Source of the DNA: Coenobita brevimanus
Lineage: Eukaryota > Arthropoda > Malacostraca > Decapoda > Coenobitidae
NCBI GenBank assembly: GCA_032717465.1
Contig: CM064671.1
Span: 57,494,394-57,558,393, forward strand
Direction: 5' to 3'
Length of the DNA: 64,000 nt
Below the pieces are notes generated by a model. That model saw nothing but the letters and a program-made list of their open reading frames with translations, ran no database searches and was not told the origin of the DNA. Both the position numbers and the translations under genes were made by a program. Of this stretch, positions 61,170-64,000 are shown in pieces. Position 1 is the stretch's first letter. Each line of letters begins with the position of its first letter.

Positions 61170-64000
61170 GTGTAATAGCCCCAGGGGAGTAGACTGTAGC
61201 ACCAGTCGAGCAGGACTGTACTCCCAAGGTGGATGGAAAGCTGATCACAAGGAAAGCTGGAGCTCCCGTTTCATCAGCCCTCAGGACTAGTTCCTGTCCA
61301 TCCCCCTTAGCTCTACTTTTTCAGTCTATTCGTTACACAGAGAGTAGGCCAGCATGCTCTCCAATACAAGATTCTCTAACTGTCAACACCAAACTACATG
61401 CATCACTTCCTATTCAAAATTTAAACAAAAATGGCGTCTAATAACCTAGCTTCCGAGTCCCCAGGGAAAGGGGGACCACATATGCCCCCAACATCCTTCT
61501 CTCTCCCGGTCACGACTCAACACGTTGCCTTGAACCACTGCTTGACTCACTTCATTTCTGCAACATTCGCGGCCTTTCTTCTAACTTTCCTCCTCCTCTT
61601 CTAAACCTCATCTTCATTTCATGACTGAGACTCAGCTGTCTGAGGCAACTGACAGCAAACACTCCTCTGTATCCTACTTTCTCTATACTCATTTCAAAGC
61701 CAAAGATGGCTGTTATGCATATGTACACAATGACTTATCTCGAGCTTGTGTTCCTGAACTTCATTCTTCTGAATTCTCTGCTCTCTGGCTTCGGCTTTCC
61801 AGTCATTCTCTGAGTAAATACATCTGCGCTGTTTACTTATTCCCTAATTCTATTGATTATGGAAAATTCTTCAACTATATTACGATGGAACATATCCCGT
61901 CCATTTCTCCTTTCTCTGAAATCTCCACTGTAGGAGATTTCAATGTCTCCACCACCTTGGCTTTTCTCTCCATTCAGTGGTCGACCTGGTAAACAAGCCT
62001 ACATCTTTTCTTAATGACCTAGAGCAGCTTGTACAGCACCCTACCCGTATCCCTGACTGTTTTGGAGAGAGTTCCAACAAAGTTGACCTCTTCCTTACAA
62101 CTAATCCTTCTGCTTACACTGTTAATCATTCCTCTCCACTAGGCTCCTCCAATCACAACCTTATTATCTTAACATGTCCTATCGCTTCAGTACGGCCAGT
62201 GGACCGTCCAAAGAAACGTTGGTTGTGGCACTTTCGAGCTGCTGACTGGGAGGCCCTCAAGCAGTACTTCTTTGATTTTCCCTAGAATAAGTATTGCTTT
62301 CATGGCCGGGAATCATCTGAGTGTGCCTTGCACATTACGACGGTTATTCTCTCGGGCATGGAAGCATACAATTCTCTCATATCCTTTGACTAATGCAAAA
62401 AAAAGCCTTGGTTCAATGACGCTTGTTCTAATGCTGTCCACAATAAGGAGAGGGCCAGTAAAAGGTACCAAAGCCAACCCACCCCTGAATCACGTCTTTT
62501 TTTTATGTTTGTGCCCGGAATTGTGCTAAGTCTGTTCTTTGCTCTGGTAAAAATAATTTAATCTGTACTAAGTGCTTTCAACTCTCCAACTCGAATTCTT
62601 CCCTCTTCTTCCGGCACCTTGCCAAAGACCTCTCCAACAACTTTACCTCATCATCCTTCCCTCCTCTTTTCTGCTCTGATGTCTTTGAAGCTACTGTATT
62701 TCCTCTACTGATAAAGGAGATCTCTTCTCTCAGACTTTCTCTTCCAGTTCCACCTTAGACGATTCCGGTGCTATTCCTCCATCACTTTCCCCCTCTGACT
62801 TCCCTATGGCTGACATTAAAATTTCTTCAACTGATGTATTTTCTACCATCACTGGCCTTAATACTAACAAGGCATATGGGCCTGATGGGGTCTTTCCTGT
62901 TGTCCTCAAAAACTGCTTCTGTGCTTACACCCTGCCTAGGTAAACTATTTTGCCTTTGTCTATCAACTTGTACCTTTCCTTTTTGCAGGAAGTTTGTTCT
63001 CATTCAGCCTGTCCAAAAGAAGGGCGACCATTCCCAGCCCTCTGACTATCGCCCAACTGCTATAACTTCCTGTGTCTCAAAAGTTTTTGAGTATATTCTT
63101 AACAGTAAAATCTTAAAGCATCACTCCTATCAGCCTTCTTTCTGATCGTCAGTATGGGTTCCATCAGGGACACTCCATTGGCGATCTTCTCATTTACCTT
63201 TCAGACTCTGATCATCCTCCTTTCGGGACTATGAGGAAAGGTTTGTCACTGCACTTGACATCACAAAGACTTTCGATCGAGTCTGGCATAAATCTTTCAT
63301 TTCCAAATTGCCCTCTTATGATTTCAGTCTTTCTATCTGTGCCTTCATCTATAGCTTCCTTTTTGGTCGTTCTATAGCCGCTGTAATAGACGGCCATCGC
63401 TCATTTCCTGTCTGTCAACTGTGAGGTTCCTCAGGGCTCTGTCCTATCACGAACTCTCTTCCTTTTATTCATCAGTGACCATCTGAGCTGTACATCTATC
63501 TCTATCCACTCACATACTGATGATTCCACCTTTCACCTTTCCATTCGGTTTACGCAACGTCCATCTCAGCATTTACTTCAACAAACAAGGGATGAGGCTA
63601 TGGCACACCTGACATCTTACTTGGCTCTTATCTCTGACATGGTCAAAAGTAATCTTGTTGTTTTTAATGCATCAAAGACTCAGTTCTTACACTTATCAAC
63701 CCGACAAAATCTTCCACAGGAATACCCACGAATGTTTAATAATATCCAGCACAATTCTGCATCATGCTTAAACATACTTGGGGTTTCATTCTCTCGGGAT
63801 TTATCTTGGAAAGATCATATTACATCCCTCGCAAAATCTGCTTTCAAGAGATTCGGTGTGCTAAGCCGAGTCCGTACCTTTCTTTTACCTCTGCACAGTT
63901 TTTTTACTTTATACACGAGTTTTATTCGCCCCTGTGTGGAGTATAACTCTCATGTGCTAGGAGACTCCCCACATACAGCTCTTCTCAACAAGATGGAGTC
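61170..64000 (+). mobile_element. Jockey-like LINE, endonuclease and RT region, runs off window
   Basis: A decayed but nearly complete copy. Leader and ORF1 end to about 61560; endonuclease frame 61621-61992 (MTETQLSEATDS, then YICAVYLFPNSIDYGKFF and STVGDFNVS), continuing in frame 61977-62285 (LEQLVQHPTRIPDCFG, SSPLGSSNHNLI). The RT starts near 62860 (GLNTNKAYGPDGV-like), with VQKKGDHSQPSDYRPTAITS near 63022, a QYGFHQGHSIGDLLIYLSD-like block, GSVLS near 63440 and a decayed SYTDDSTFHLS block (ADD to TDD) near 63514. Stops and shifts occur at about 61990, 62283 and in the RT. Confidence 0.82.
61621..62285 (+). pseudogene. Jockey-like LINE endonuclease, two overlapping frames
   Basis: The 123-codon frame at 61621-61992 has the start of the endonuclease with GDFNVS (catalytic Asp/Asn kept). 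A one-step frame change at about 61980 moves the reading into 61977-62285, which contains NKVDLFLTTNPSAY and SSNHNL (expected SDH: Asp changed to Asn). Not functional as it stands. Confidence 0.75.

Overview
The window is animal nuclear DNA, most likely from a decapod crustacean. The reasons are a divergent ionotropic receptor (IR) gene of the decapod type, very long microsatellites, (TTAGG)n telomere-type repeats, and many non-LTR retroelements resembling those of crab and shrimp genomes. There are no operons, CRISPR arrays or bacterial features. These assignments come from reading translations and comparing copies within the window; no database search was possible.

The only host protein gene I can reconstruct is on the minus strand. 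Eleven exons between 37830 and 1848 join, with consistent reading phases and good splice sites, into a 689-codon frame with no internal stop. The product has a signal peptide, an N-terminal domain, a split ligand-binding domain, a three-segment channel and a short cytoplasmic tail, so I call it a chemosensory-type IR. One of its introns appears to be of the rare GC-AG class. The gene spans about 36 kb, of which about 2.1 kb is coding; the rest is introns filled with transposons.

Layout from left to right: 1-1281, the start of a Gypsy-type LTR element on the minus strand (gag start, primer-binding site, LTR). 1848-16045, IR exons 11 to 4, with an RTE-like LINE (2480-5816) in the last intron, degenerate repeats (8400-9300) and a 5S-rRNA-derived SINE between TA repeats. 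16046-27095, an 11 kb intron holding nested LINEs, a tRNA-derived SINE inside a LINE RNase H region, and other relics. 27096-37830, exons 3 to 1, with a telomere-like tract, a mariner relic, an I-like element and a minus-strand RTE-like LINE. 37831-64000, upstream DNA without a recognisable host gene. It holds a large (TG)n tract, a relic of a multicopy arthropod gene family broken by a SINE, a GC-rich island of unknown nature (43.9-46.6 kb), a THAP-domain relic, a C-rich CCACCCA tract, a microsatellite cluster, jockey-like LINEs, a Penelope-like relic and a helix-turn-helix ORF.

The most interesting structural signal is that the 5S-derived SINE looks like a composite: a 5S rRNA head, a middle resembling the 5' leader of the RTE-like LINE present in the same window, and a 3' tail almost the same as that LINE's 3' end. 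This suggests mobilisation by that LINE.
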